Shown in pieces: positions 1 through 7,268 of a stretch of 17,481 nt of DNA. A program made the position numbers and the translations under genes. Position 1 is the stretch's first letter; each line of letters begins with the position of its first letter. The stretch is from contig NJEK01000004.1 in NCBI GenBank assembly GCA_002255105.1, positions 1 through 17,481 of the forward strand. The letters are read 5' to 3'. Under the pieces are notes generated by a model. That model made no database searches. It saw only the letters and a program-made list of their open reading frames with translations, and had not been told where the DNA came from. This DNA comes from Candidatus Wolframiiraptor sp. EX4484-121. GTDB taxonomy: Archaea > Thermoproteota > Nitrososphaeria_A > Caldarchaeales > Wolframiiraptoraceae.

Positions 1-533
1 ATGGCTAGGGCTGGAGATGTCGATGATGGGCTCACGACCAGTATCTTATTGGAGTCGGCGTATTCTTTAAGAGCCTTCACGCCAGCGCTCGCCATAGGAC
101 CTATGACCACCTTCACCCCCTTCGAGTGGAGGGCCATGAGCTTCTCAAGTGCCACCGAGGGCTTAGTCTCGGTATCCTCGACGTATAGCTTAAGCCTCCA
201 TCCAGCTCCCATCTTCTCAAGGAAGTCGTTGACCTCCTCAACAGCTATCTCCGCCGCCACTTTATTATTCTGACCGAAGCTCGCAAGAACCCCGGTTAAG
301 GGTAGGAGTGCTCCAATAGGTATCTCACCCGTCAGTCCCCCAGCTCCAGCAGTAACCGTCTTCTCAACAGTGGACGTGACGGTAGCCGTCTTCTCAACGC
401 TCACCGTCGTTGTAACCATCGCAGGCGCAACTATGGACGGCGCCGCCGCTATCCCTATCCCTATCCCGACCAGTATGGCGACGACTACAGCTGCGATGGC
501 TACGGTGGTTGATACGCCGAATCTCCTTCTCAC
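1..533 (-). CDS. ABC transporter solute-binding protein, LivK/Peripla_BP_6 type (N-terminal part)
   Basis: This is the minus-strand gene whose 3' end lies beyond the left edge; about 177 codons are present. It starts at GTG 533 with a GGTGG ribosome-binding stretch just upstream. The N-terminus (MRRRFGVSTTVAIAAV...) is a basic stretch followed by a hydrophobic segment, as in a signal peptide or membrane anchor. A Thr/Val/Ser/Lys-rich linker with a repeated VEKT motif follows, typical of archaeal tethered binding proteins. The mature domain begins with IPIGALLPLTGVLASFGQ and continues with AAEIAVEEVND and VVIGPMASAGVKAL, the usual start of amino-acid/amide-binding periplasmic proteins. It would capture ligand outside the membrane and pass it to the LivH/LivM pair encoded divergently. 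Ligand specificity cannot be read from this part. Plus-strand ORFs over this stretch are shadows. Confidence 0.87.
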   Translation of the reverse strand, partial: MRRRFGVSTTVAIAAVVVAILVGIGIGIAAAPSIVAPAMVTTTVSVEKTATVTSTVEKTVTAGAGGLTGEIPIGALLPLTGVLASFGQNNKVAAEIAVEEVNDFLEKMGAGWRLKLYVEDTETKPSVALEKLMALHSKGVKVVIGPMASAGVKALKEYADSNKILVVSPSSTSPALA

Positions 534-576
534 CTTTTCCCACCACCTTTGATTGTTTTTGGAGTTTTTCGATTGT

Positions 577-585
577 TTATAAATT
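577..585 (-). promoter_or_regulatory. TATA-like promoter element for the solute-binding protein
   Basis: On the minus strand this reads ATTTATAAA, flanked by an A/T-rich tract. It would place a transcription start near 553, giving a leader of about 20 nt that contains the GGTGG ribosome-binding stretch before GTG 533. Confidence 0.5.
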
Positions 586-610
586 TTTTCCGAAAAATCG
601 GCGCAAATAC

Positions 611-620
611 TCATATTTTA
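611..620 (+). promoter_or_regulatory. TATA-like promoter element for livH
   Basis: TCATATTTTA lies about 43 bp upstream of ATG 659, implying a start near 643 and a short leader containing GGTGG at 650-654. The divergent pair of promoters shares roughly 125 bp. Confidence 0.35.
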
Positions 621-658
621 GAAGCATTCTGAGCCTTTGAGTAAATGATGGTGGGAAG

Positions 659-1576
659 ATGATTCCTCCGATGCTCAGGGATGCGACGGTCTTCTCATGC
701 CTCCTAGCCCTACTCAGCACGGGCCTAACCCTAACCTACATGACCACCAAGGTCCCGAACTTCGCCCACGGGAGCTTCGCGGCCATGGCAACCTATACAA
801 CCCTGATCTTGGTCAAGATCTTAAAAATAAATCCGTATCTCTCGATGGGCTTCGGATTCATTCTTGGAGGGCTTCTCGCCCTAATCCTCTACCAAGTAAT
901 TCTCAAGCCTCTCCTAGATCGGGGAGCATCCTATATAGTTTTGATGATCGCGACCATAGGCTACGACATGATCCTGTATTCCCTGATAAATATCCTCGCA
1001 GACTACCTCAATAAAACTTATAAGATCTCAACCAGACTCTATATCCTCAAATCCTATGACTTCGAGATACTCCATCAGCCATGCGTCTTCATAGTCGCAC
1101 CCCTGACAGCCGTTCTAGTGATAACCCTACTGCATCTCCTACTCACGAAGACTAGGTTTGGGATAGCTATGAGGGCGGCGATAGAGAACCCGGCCCTGGC
1201 CGGGGTTGTTGGAATAAACGTCAACCTAACCTACGCCGTCTCATGGCTTATAGCTGGAGGATTGGCCGGGATGGCCGGAGCCCTGCTCCCGCTCTGGCTT
1301 ATGTGCAATCCTGATATTGGGGCGAGGCTCATCGTGAGCGTATTCGCGGCGAGCATAGTCGGCGGGCTGACGAATATCTATGGGGGGTTCTTGGGGGGAA
1401 TCTTGATCGGAATGGCCGAGGTTCTGGGAACGGGATATCTCTCGCTCACGGTTGGAACCTGGATAGCGCCATATCGTCCAATAATACCCTTAACCATAAT
1501 GGCGATAACTCTCCTCTTCGCCCCAAGGGGTCTGACCGGAATCAGTTTGAGATTCTTGAGGAGGTTTAGGAGATGA
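659..1576 (+). CDS. livH: Branched-chain amino-acid-type ABC transporter permease, LivH family
   Basis: 305 residues, the usual LivH length, very hydrophobic with about eight membrane segments. The family signature is present near the N-terminus (GLTLTYMTTKVPNFAHGSF, residues 22-40). A cytoplasmic coupling loop that contacts the ATPase is visible at about residues 165-190 (TRFGIAMRAAIENPALAGVV). The ATG at 659 follows GGTGG with good spacing. The stop codon overlaps the start of livM as ATGA, so the two permeases are translationally coupled and should form a heterodimer in the membrane. No LivG/LivF ATPase genes lie downstream; they may follow the solute-binding gene beyond the left edge. The family transports branched-chain amino acids, but relatives handle amides, urea or nucleosides, so the substrate is open. 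Confidence 0.93.
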   Translation: MIPPMLRDATVFSCLLALLSTGLTLTYMTTKVPNFAHGSFAAMATYTTLILVKILKINPYLSMGFGFILGGLLALILYQVILKPLLDRGASYIVLMIATIGYDMILYSLINILADYLNKTYKISTRLYILKSYDFEILHQPCVFIVAPLTAVLVITLLHLLLTKTRFGIAMRAAIENPALAGVVGINVNLTYAVSWLIAGGLAGMAGALLPLWLMCNPDIGARLIVSVFAASIVGGLTNIYGGFLGGILIGMAEVLGTGYLSLTVGTWIAPYRPIIPLTIMAITLLFAPRGLTGISLRFLRRFRR

Positions 1577-2634
1577 TATCGCTCGCCCTAACCTTCATAA
1601 TAGACCTACTCGCGCTCCTCGGTATATTCGTAATAATCTCCCTAAGCCTGAACATCGAATTTGGATATGCCGGAATTCCGAACTTCGGGAAGCTTCTGGC
1701 CGTGGCGGGGGGAGCGTTCTTCATAGGAGCGTTTCCCGGTAGGGTTCTCGCATACATCTACGGTTTGCTCGGGAAATACGACTACGTAGATGAGAACGCG
1801 AAGGTCATGTATGCCCTCGGAAACGTTCTCGGGGCGAACCCTCTCATGTCCATGGCCATGCTCGTAGTCTCGCTGATCTTGGCGGCCGCGGTCGGGGCGA
1901 TCCTGGGATTCATAGCATCCTATCCGGCGATCAGGCTTAGGGAGGACTATCTCGCGATAACCCTCCTAGCGATGGCAGAGATCCTGAGGATGATAGGCTA
2001 CAATTATAGGGACTTGATAGGTGGGACGCTTGGAATCTCCGTCCCAGACCCGTTTAGATGGATTGGAGGGGAATTGCGGCAGGTCTTGGCGACATCTGTG
2101 ATAATCGCGGTCGCTATAATAATATTCATCTACGCCGAACTTCTCGGCAGGTCTCCGGTGGGAAGGACTCTCAGGGCGATGCGAGATAATGAGGTCGTTG
2201 CCGAGGCATATGGAAAGGATATCGTGAGGCTTAGGATGAAGACCCTAATGATAGGGTCAGCGATAGGTGCGGTGGGTGGAGCGCTCTACGCATTCCTCTC
2301 CGGAAGCGTAACCGCGTTAGGCTATGATAGGGTTTGCTACACCTTCTGGCCTTGGGTTATGGTCGTGATAGGCGGGGCGGCCAACAACTTCGGGACCTTG
2401 CTTGGAGCAACCCTATTCGTCACCCTCAGAAAGCTCATAATATTCTATAAGAGTAGCCTCCAACCATTCCTTCCATTCGACGTTGTTTGGCTTGAGTACC
2501 TCCTCCTCGGAACAGCCCTGATAATGGTCTTGATCTATAGGCCTGAGGGGATCATCCCCGAGAAGCCAACCCACACCCTCGGTAGGAAGAAGCTTGAGAA
2601 GATTAAGAAATTGATTGAGGCTGGGGAAGCGTGA
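1573..2634 (+). CDS. livM: Branched-chain amino-acid-type ABC transporter permease, LivM family
   Basis: 353 residues. The N-terminus has the LivM motif with GYAGIPNFGKLLAVAGGAF (residues 31-49), followed by about nine or ten hydrophobic segments. REDYLAITLLAMAEILRMIG (residues 123-142) is typical of the family, and the ATPase-coupling loop is LGRSPVGRTLRAMRDNE (residues 191-207), followed by GGALYAF. The start overlaps the livH stop by four bases. The C-terminus is a charged cytoplasmic tail rich in lysine and glutamate. The last 32 bp overlap the 3' end of the convergent gene at 2603-3145. Together with LivH it forms the membrane channel of the importer; the ATPases are not encoded in this window. 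Confidence 0.93.
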   Translation: MISLALTFIIDLLALLGIFVIISLSLNIEFGYAGIPNFGKLLAVAGGAFFIGAFPGRVLAYIYGLLGKYDYVDENAKVMYALGNVLGANPLMSMAMLVVSLILAAAVGAILGFIASYPAIRLREDYLAITLLAMAEILRMIGYNYRDLIGGTLGISVPDPFRWIGGELRQVLATSVIIAVAIIIFIYAELLGRSPVGRTLRAMRDNEVVAEAYGKDIVRLRMKTLMIGSAIGAVGGALYAFLSGSVTALGYDRVCYTFWPWVMVVIGGAANNFGTLLGATLFVTLRKLIIFYKSSLQPFLPFDVVWLEYLLLGTALIMVLIYRPEGIIPEKPTHTLGRKKLEKIKKLIEAGEA

Positions 2635-3145
2635 ACACGATCTTCTCGTGGCCCGAGTAGTGATCCCCCCTCCTAGCCCACATGACCAGAAACCTCTCAC
2701 CAAAGACCTCGTAATCCGTCGATGTCTCGACCTCGACTATCCTAGAGCCCCTTGGGAGAAACCAGTACACCTCATAATCATACTCGGCCACACCCTCATC
2801 ATAGAAGCACTCGTAGACGTTTCTCCCCCCACGGAAGAGTTTTCCGCGAAACTCTATGTAGAATGAGATCACAGGACTCTCGGCCGCTCCCCGGAAGTCT
2901 AGGTTGATCGTTAAGGCCTCGGCCGAAACCCTTTCGCCATTTATCAGTATCGCCTCCCTCGATAGCAGCGAGTTCATGTTCTTGAGGAGCCTATCCATCT
3001 CCCTCCTATAGCCACCCTCATCCTCGAGTAGGCGGTAATAGTATCTTCCGGGGTCAAAGTAGTCGAAGACCAGTATCTGGCCGAAGACATCATCCATGCT
3101 TAGGGTGAAGAAGGTTTGGCCGTGAACAGGCTCAACCTCCACCAT
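2603..3145 (-). CDS. Hypothetical protein, 180 residues
   Basis: I do not recognise this protein. It begins at ATG 3145 (a GTG is the second codon) and is acidic and aromatic-rich with alternating hydrophobic residues, which suggests a mainly beta fold. Visible segments include FGQILVFDYFDPGRYYYRLL (residues 21-40), a charged helical stretch with REMDRLLKNMNSLLSREA, and a C-terminal half with VYWFLPRGSRIVEVE and HEKIVFTLP. It has no signal peptide or membrane segment. A TATA-like box sits about 26 bp before the ATG, so the mRNA may be leaderless. It fills an otherwise empty gap and its codon use resembles its neighbours, which is why I accept it as a gene. Its 3' end overlaps livM by 32 bp in convergent orientation. 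No function is proposed. Confidence 0.65.
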   Translation of the reverse strand: MVEVEPVHGQTFFTLSMDDVFGQILVFDYFDPGRYYYRLLEDEGGYRREMDRLLKNMNSLLSREAILINGERVSAEALTINLDFRGAAESPVISFYIEFRGKLFRGGRNVYECFYDEGVAEYDYEVYWFLPRGSRIVEVETSTDYEVFGERFLVMWARRGDHYSGHEKIVFTLPQPQSIS

Positions 3146-3169
3146 ACAACTTGCGAGACATCAAGACAG

Positions 3170-3179
3170 GTTATATCCA
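3170..3179 (-). promoter_or_regulatory. TATA-like element for the hypothetical gene at 2603-3145
   Basis: Reads GGATATAACC on the minus strand. Its centre is about 28 bp from ATG 3145, consistent with a leaderless or nearly leaderless transcript. Confidence 0.4.
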
Positions 3180-3190
3180 TTTACCCCTAG

Positions 3191-3210
3191 ACTTAAAGCG
3201 TCTTAAAGCA
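3191..3210 (+). promoter_or_regulatory. Tandem CTTAAAGC boxes upstream of the phosphoribosyltransferase
   Basis: The octamer CTTAAAGC occurs twice, at 3192-3199 and 3202-3209, exactly 10 bp apart. The first copy is about 26 bp before TTG 3224, the archaeal TATA distance for a leaderless transcript. The second copy may be a duplicated TATA box or a factor-binding repeat. Confidence 0.4.
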
Positions 3211-3223
3211 TTTCATACATGAA

Positions 3224-3928
3224 TTGGCCGCCAAGATAATTGAGAGGACGAGCTTGAGGGGTAGGCTGAAGATTTACAGGGATAGGGTTCACGCGGCCAA
3301 GATCTTAGCGAAGATGATTAAAGATCTCGTCGATGAGAATACCTGTTTGGCGGCGATTCCAAACGGCGGGGTTCCGGTAGGGGTCACGATGGCTGAGATG
3401 CTGAACATAGGCTTAGGCTTGATGATCGTCGCGAGGCTATTAATCCCTTGGGAGAGGATGATGGGATTCGGCGCCCTAAGCCTTGACGGAGTACTGGAGA
3501 TAAACTGGGAGAACGTGAAGCGATTCAACATTGTTCGAGAAGTCATCGAGGAGCAGCTTAGATCGGCGAGGAGGAAGATAGATGATATGTTAAGGAGATT
3601 TGGGCCAAGGGTTGCGGACATATCATGCTACAAGACGATGATCTTGGTTGACGATGGAATAGCATCCGGATACACCATGCTCACATCTATCAAGAGTGTG
3701 AGGAGGCGGTGGGATGGGAAGGTGATCGCGGCGGCCCCAACCGGATTCAAGGATGGAATAAGCTTGCTAAAGGATACCGCTGACATGATCCTATGCCCAA
3801 ACATCAAGTCAACCATACATATTAGAGATGCATATATCTACTTCCCAAAGCTCGCCTGTCACGAAGCCGAGAAAATTTTGAGGGAGTTTAAGGAGAGATT
3901 CCCAAGCCTCTTCATCGGCCGCATCTAA
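3224..3928 (+). CDS. Predicted phosphoribosyltransferase, COG1926 type
   Basis: 234 residues starting at TTG 3224. The ATG at 3219 is out of frame and hits a stop within a few codons, so TTG is the best start. The fold is a type I phosphoribosyltransferase: AIPNGGVPVG (residues 44-53) fits the pyrophosphate loop, and MILVDDGIASGYTM (residues 139-152) is the PRPP-binding motif with its two adjacent aspartates and the GxxSG phosphate loop. The family is known for PRPP-type chemistry, but its base substrate is not established. The gene lies 31 bp from the end of the convergent deaminase-family gene and near other nucleoside-salvage genes, which favours a salvage role by inference only. No membrane segments are seen. 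Confidence 0.85.
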   Translation: MAAKIIERTSLRGRLKIYRDRVHAAKILAKMIKDLVDENTCLAAIPNGGVPVGVTMAEMLNIGLGLMIVARLLIPWERMMGFGALSLDGVLEINWENVKRFNIVREVIEEQLRSARRKIDDMLRRFGPRVADISCYKTMILVDDGIASGYTMLTSIKSVRRRWDGKVIAAAPTGFKDGISLLKDTADMILCPNIKSTIHIRDAYIYFPKLACHEAEKILREFKERFPSLFIGRI

Positions 3929-3959
3929 TAGCGATCCGCCGACCACATTCCATGTTCGA

Positions 3960-5255
3960 TTACTCCGCGAACAATTCTTGGACGGCGCCTTCAAGGTCTT
4001 CAACGATCTTTTGAGGATCCATCGTCTGAAGCTCTCCACCTCTCACGATTATCTTTCCGTCAACTATCACATCCCTGACATCGGATCCTGAGGAGCAGTA
4101 GGTTATCGCGGTATATGGATCCCTGACCGGAATATACCTTATCCTCCTCGTATCTATCACCGCAATATCAGCCCTCTTCCCAACCTCTATACTCCCAATT
4201 AGCTTTGAGAGGTTAAGAGCCTCCGCGCCCCCCCTCGTGGCCATCCACAGCGCCTGCTTGGCAGGCAAGACCGTTGGATCCATGTATCTCGTCTTTTGGA
4301 GGAGGGTTCCTATCTTGATGTCTTGGAGTAGGTCCAGGCTGTTATTGCTTCCAGGTCCGTCGGTTCCGATCCCAACCCTGATCCCGAGCCTAAGCATCTC
4401 AACCACCCTGGCTATTCCCGAGGCGAGCTTCATGTTGGAGACCGGATTGTAGGCGACCGCCACATTCCTCTCAGAAAGTATCTTCAGGTCCTCGTCGTCT
4501 AGGTAGATCGCGTGGGCTATTATGACATCATCCTTGAAAAATCCCATCTCATCCAAGACCTTCACGGGGCTCCTCCCATGCTTCTCGACGAACTCCTCGA
4601 CCGGCGCCTTCGTCTCTGCTAGGTGGATGTGGATCCCGACTCCAAGCCTATCCGCCTCCTCCCTAACGTTCCTCAGAAACTCTAGGCTACACGAGTACTC
4701 GGCGTGTGGGCCGAGCCTAGTCCAGATCATCCCCCTCCAGCCATTATATTTCTCGGCGAAGCTCACCCCCCTCTTGAGGGCCTTCCTCCCCTTCTCCTCA
4801 TCGAATCCCTCGATCATCCCCTCGCATAGAACCCCTCTAATACCGACCTCGACCGCGGCCTCAGCGACCTGATCCATGTAAAAGTACTGGTCGTTGAAGC
4901 ATGTTATCCCGGCCAAGGCCATCTCGGCGCAGGCCGCCCTGGTCCCAACCCTCACATGCTCGGGCTTCAACCTCTCCTCAACCGGCCAGACATACTCCTT
5001 AAGCCATTTCTCCAGGGGCTGATCCTCGACCGCGTTCCTGAATAGGGTCATGGCCGCGTGGGTATGGCAGTTAACCAACCCTGGGATCACAACACATCTA
5101 CTCGCATCTATCTCGGTCTCACCCCTGACATCCTCCGGCCCAACATACTCTATGACTCCATCATCGATCCCTATGCTTCCAGGCCTGAAGACCCTCATCC
5201 TATTATCCATGGTCAAAATTATCCCGTTCCTGATGGCGAGCTCAAATCTCCTCAT
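3960..5255 (-). CDS. Amidohydrolase of the MTA/SAH/5'-deoxyadenosine deaminase family
   Basis: 431 residues from ATG 5255; a TTG one codon earlier (5258) is a possible alternative. The zinc site is complete. Counting from the TTG, the residues are His65 and His67 in GLVNCHTHAAM, His212 in HIHLAETK, His249 in IIAHAIYLDDED and Asp300 in GTDGPGSNNSLDLL. The glutamate in HLAETK is the usual general acid/base. C-terminal GKRADIAVID is the standard beta-sandwich end of the superfamily. These enzymes deaminate S-adenosylhomocysteine, 5'-methylthioadenosine, 5'-deoxyadenosine or adenosine to inosine forms. Relatives include guanine deaminase and chlorohydrolases, so the exact substrate is uncertain. 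A TATA-like box about 26 bp upstream suggests a leaderless mRNA. It converges with the phosphoribosyltransferase, which could use released bases. Confidence 0.9.
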   Translation of the reverse strand: MRRFELAIRNGIILTMDNRMRVFRPGSIGIDDGVIEYVGPEDVRGETEIDASRCVVIPGLVNCHTHAAMTLFRNAVEDQPLEKWLKEYVWPVEERLKPEHVRVGTRAACAEMALAGITCFNDQYFYMDQVAEAAVEVGIRGVLCEGMIEGFDEEKGRKALKRGVSFAEKYNGWRGMIWTRLGPHAEYSCSLEFLRNVREEADRLGVGIHIHLAETKAPVEEFVEKHGRSPVKVLDEMGFFKDDVIIAHAIYLDDEDLKILSERNVAVAYNPVSNMKLASGIARVVEMLRLGIRVGIGTDGPGSNNSLDLLQDIKIGTLLQKTRYMDPTVLPAKQALWMATRGGAEALNLSKLIGSIEVGKRADIAVIDTRRIRYIPVRDPYTAITYCSSGSDVRDVIVDGKIIVRGGELQTMDPQKIVEDLEGAVQELFAE

Positions 5256-5276
5256 CAAGCATCACAGATCTCGTAG

Positions 5277-5290
5277 GATAAAATTAAGCT
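5277..5290 (-). promoter_or_regulatory. TATA-like element for the amidohydrolase
   Basis: On the minus strand this reads GCTTAATTTTATCC. The TTTTATCC part is centred about 26 bp before ATG 5255, fitting leaderless transcription. Confidence 0.4.
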
Positions 5291-5308
5291 TTAGCCGCGG
5301 AGATCTCC

Positions 5309-5560
5309 ATGGTTATATGGGGGAGAGAACATGCATTCCAGATCATCAGGTATCGGGAAGAGTTCATGAGGGGACCTTTGCTGGAGAGGGTTGGAAGCTA
5401 AGGTGGAGAAATCCTCGGAGGGGGCATGTAGGAAACGGCGAGGCAGAAGAAACTAACGCTCCTCTTAGCGGATTGGCGGGGATGCCGGCATCCTAGCCGA
5501 GCCTTCCAGCATATACCCACATCAGGTGAAGCGAGCTTGTTCCCAGCATCTATAGAATGA
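5309..5560 (+). pseudogene. Possible decayed coding stretch in the gap between amidohydrolase and ECF genes
   Basis: The roughly 300 bp between the divergently placed amidohydrolase and the end of the ECF operon have no clear gene. One frame beginning at ATG 5309 looks protein-like (MVIWGREHAFQIIRYREEF...) but stops with TAA at 5399-5401. The same frame continues past a TAG to TGA at 5558-5560, with a basic, hydrophobic stretch KKLTLLLADWRGCRHPSRAF in the last part. I cannot assign a family. It may be a decayed gene, or just random sequence with the local codon bias. I saw no tRNA, rRNA or clear structured RNA here. Confidence 0.2.
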
Positions 5561-5570
5561 TCTTCGGTGC

Positions 5571-6404
5571 TCAGGAGGCTGCGAGCTTTCTTCTGAGGAC
5601 CTGATAGGCTTCTTGGATGGTTAGTGCATGGAGATCAATTCCCTGCTTCCTCAATCCCTCGCACAGCTGGACTATCTGAGGGGGCTTTATCGCGGTCTGC
5701 CTCAGAAGCTCCGTGTTTAAGAGGATCTCCTCCGTAGGTCCATCTCCAATGATCTTCCCCCTCGCCATGAGTATGGTTCTCTCAGATGTCTCGGCGACGA
5801 AGCGCATATCGTGGGTTATCACGATTATCGTCTTCCCCTCCCTATTCAGCCTATCTATAAGCTTCATAAGCTTCCTCCTACCCCTGTGGTCCTGGCCGCT
5901 TGTGGGCTCGTCGAGGACATATACGTCGGGCTGCATCGCTATTATCGAGGCGATCGTGAGCAACTTCATCTGACCATAGTTCAGGTCATAGGGATGGACG
6001 TTCTCGTAACCCGATAGGCCCACGAGCTCGAGGGCCATCTTCACCCTCTCATCCACCTCCTCCTTGCTCAGTCCCTGGTTCTTAGGGCCGTATGCAACCT
6101 CCTCGTAGACGCTCTTTGTGAATATTTGGTGGGCCGGGTTCTGGAAGACGTATCCCACTATGTTTGTGAGTATATGGGTTGGCGTCTCCTTCGTATTCAT
6201 ACCCTTAACGATCACGTCTCCCTTCGTCGGCTTTAGGAGGCCGTTTAGATGCTTGGCGAGGGTTGTCTTCCCGCTCCCATTCTGGCCTATCAGGGCTATC
6301 CTCTCTCCCTGAGCGACCTCGAGGCTAACCCCTCTTAGAGCCGTCACCTTCTCACTATACTTGAACCAAACATCCTTAACCTCGATTATCTTCTCCCCCA
6401 TCAT
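5571..6404 (-). CDS. ECF transporter ATPase, second subunit (EcfA2-like) with non-standard signature motif
   Basis: 277 residues from ATG 6404 (ATG 6401 also possible). It is an ABC ATPase energising the ECF importer at the cytoplasmic face. Motifs: Walker A GQNGSGKTT (residues 40-48), Q-loop VFQNPAHQIF with Gln88, Walker B VYVLDEPTSGQD (161-172) with Glu166, and switch histidine His198 in ITHDM. The ABC signature is LNYGQMK (141-147) instead of the usual LSGGQ, with the serine replaced by Asn and the first glycine by Tyr. VFQNPxxQ and YGPKN are typical of ECF ATPases. The start overlaps the stop of the upstream ATPase as ATGA, so the two subunits are coupled and probably form a heterodimer. 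The C-terminal extension after residue 215 is helical. It is the last gene of the four-gene ECF operon. Confidence 0.9.
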   Translation of the reverse strand: MMGEKIIEVKDVWFKYSEKVTALRGVSLEVAQGERIALIGQNGSGKTTLAKHLNGLLKPTKGDVIVKGMNTKETPTHILTNIVGYVFQNPAHQIFTKSVYEEVAYGPKNQGLSKEEVDERVKMALELVGLSGYENVHPYDLNYGQMKLLTIASIIAMQPDVYVLDEPTSGQDHRGRRKLMKLIDRLNREGKTIIVITHDMRFVAETSERTILMARGKIIGDGPTEEILLNTELLRQTAIKPPQIVQLCEGLRKQGIDLHALTIQEAYQVLRRKLAAS

Positions 6405-7264
6405 CGACCCTCCATCAGCTCGCCGAATATCTTAAGCGCCTCTGGGAGCGTTATCGGATACTCGAGTTTTATCCCAAGGTCATGTTCGAGTAGGTATGCG
6501 AGCTCGGTGACCGAGGGCGGATCAACCCCTATCTTCTTAAGCTTTTCAACCTCGCTCAGAACCATCTTCGCGTTGTCTAGGGAGACCATCCTACCCTCAT
6601 TTAACACGAGTATCCTGTCGGCGAAGTATGCGAGCTCCTCTATCTCGTGCTCAGCTATTACTATGGTCGAGCCCTCAGCCGCGATCTCCTTAATGACGGA
6701 TAATACCTCGTATTTCCCTATCGGGTCTAGGAGGGCTACGGGCTCGTCGAGGACCATTATCTCGGGCTTCATCGCGAGGACCGTGGCTATCGCGAGCCTC
6801 TGCTGCTCGCCTCCGCTGAGCTCGAACGGAGACCTCCTCTCAAAGCCCTTCAGCCCAACCTTTTCGAGAGCCTCTCTAGCCCTCTGCCTAATCAGCTTGG
6901 CCGGAAACCCGAGCATAGATAATCCGAATCCAACCTCATCCTCAACCGTGAGGGCGAGGCCGGAGAGCTGCGTCTCCGGTTCCTGGAATACGAGCCCGAC
7001 CTTCGTGGAGAGCTCCGCGGTCGTGTGCTCGAATGTATCCATCCCATCGACGAGAACCCTTCCCTTCATGGTTCCTCCGTAGAAGTGTGGGACGAGGCCA
7101 TTTAGAGACTTGCAGAAGGTGGATTTGCCAGCTCCGTTAGGCCCTATCACCCCGAAGATCTCGCCGCGATGGATCTCCAAGTTTATGTCCACTAGGGCGT
7201 TTGGTGTTGTCGGATAGGAGTATGAGAAGTTCTCATAAACTACTATGGGTTCATTCGACACCAC
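6401..7264 (-). CDS. ECF transporter ATPase, first subunit (EcfA1-like)
   Basis: 287 residues from GTG 7264; a second GTG at 7261 is equally possible. Motifs are canonical: Walker A GPNGAGKST (residues 41-49), Q-loop VFQEPETQL with Gln94, ABC signature LSGGEQQRLAIA (149-160), Walker B IMVLDEPVALLDP with Glu174, and His206 in AEHEIEE. The EPETQL Q-loop is typical of ECF ATPases. It starts four bases after the EcfT stop, so translation is coupled, and GGTG just upstream can serve as ribosome-binding site. It should pair with the downstream ATPase, whose signature is altered; in such a heterodimer the two ATP sites would be unequal. The C-terminal region (IKLEYPITLPEALKIFGEL) is an extra domain common in the archaeal members. 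Confidence 0.92.
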   Translation of the reverse strand: MVSNEPIVVYENFSYSYPTTPNALVDINLEIHRGEIFGVIGPNGAGKSTFCKSLNGLVPHFYGGTMKGRVLVDGMDTFEHTTAELSTKVGLVFQEPETQLSGLALTVEDEVGFGLSMLGFPAKLIRQRAREALEKVGLKGFERRSPFELSGGEQQRLAIATVLAMKPEIMVLDEPVALLDPIGKYEVLSVIKEIAAEGSTIVIAEHEIEELAYFADRILVLNEGRMVSLDNAKMVLSEVEKLKKIGVDPPSVTELAYLLEHDLGIKLEYPITLPEALKIFGELMEGR

Positions 7265-7268
7265 TGCG

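Noticed and set aside
4237..4872. Plus-strand ORFs inside the amidohydrolase (71 and 116 codons)
   Set aside because: They are shadows of the conserved minus-strand gene, with Ser/Leu/Pro-rich translations and no family motifs.
5050..5496. A 148-codon plus-strand ORF across the 5' end of the amidohydrolase
   Set aside because: Most of it is antisense to a clearly conserved enzyme; its translation has no family-like features, and only its last 60 codons lie in the gap.
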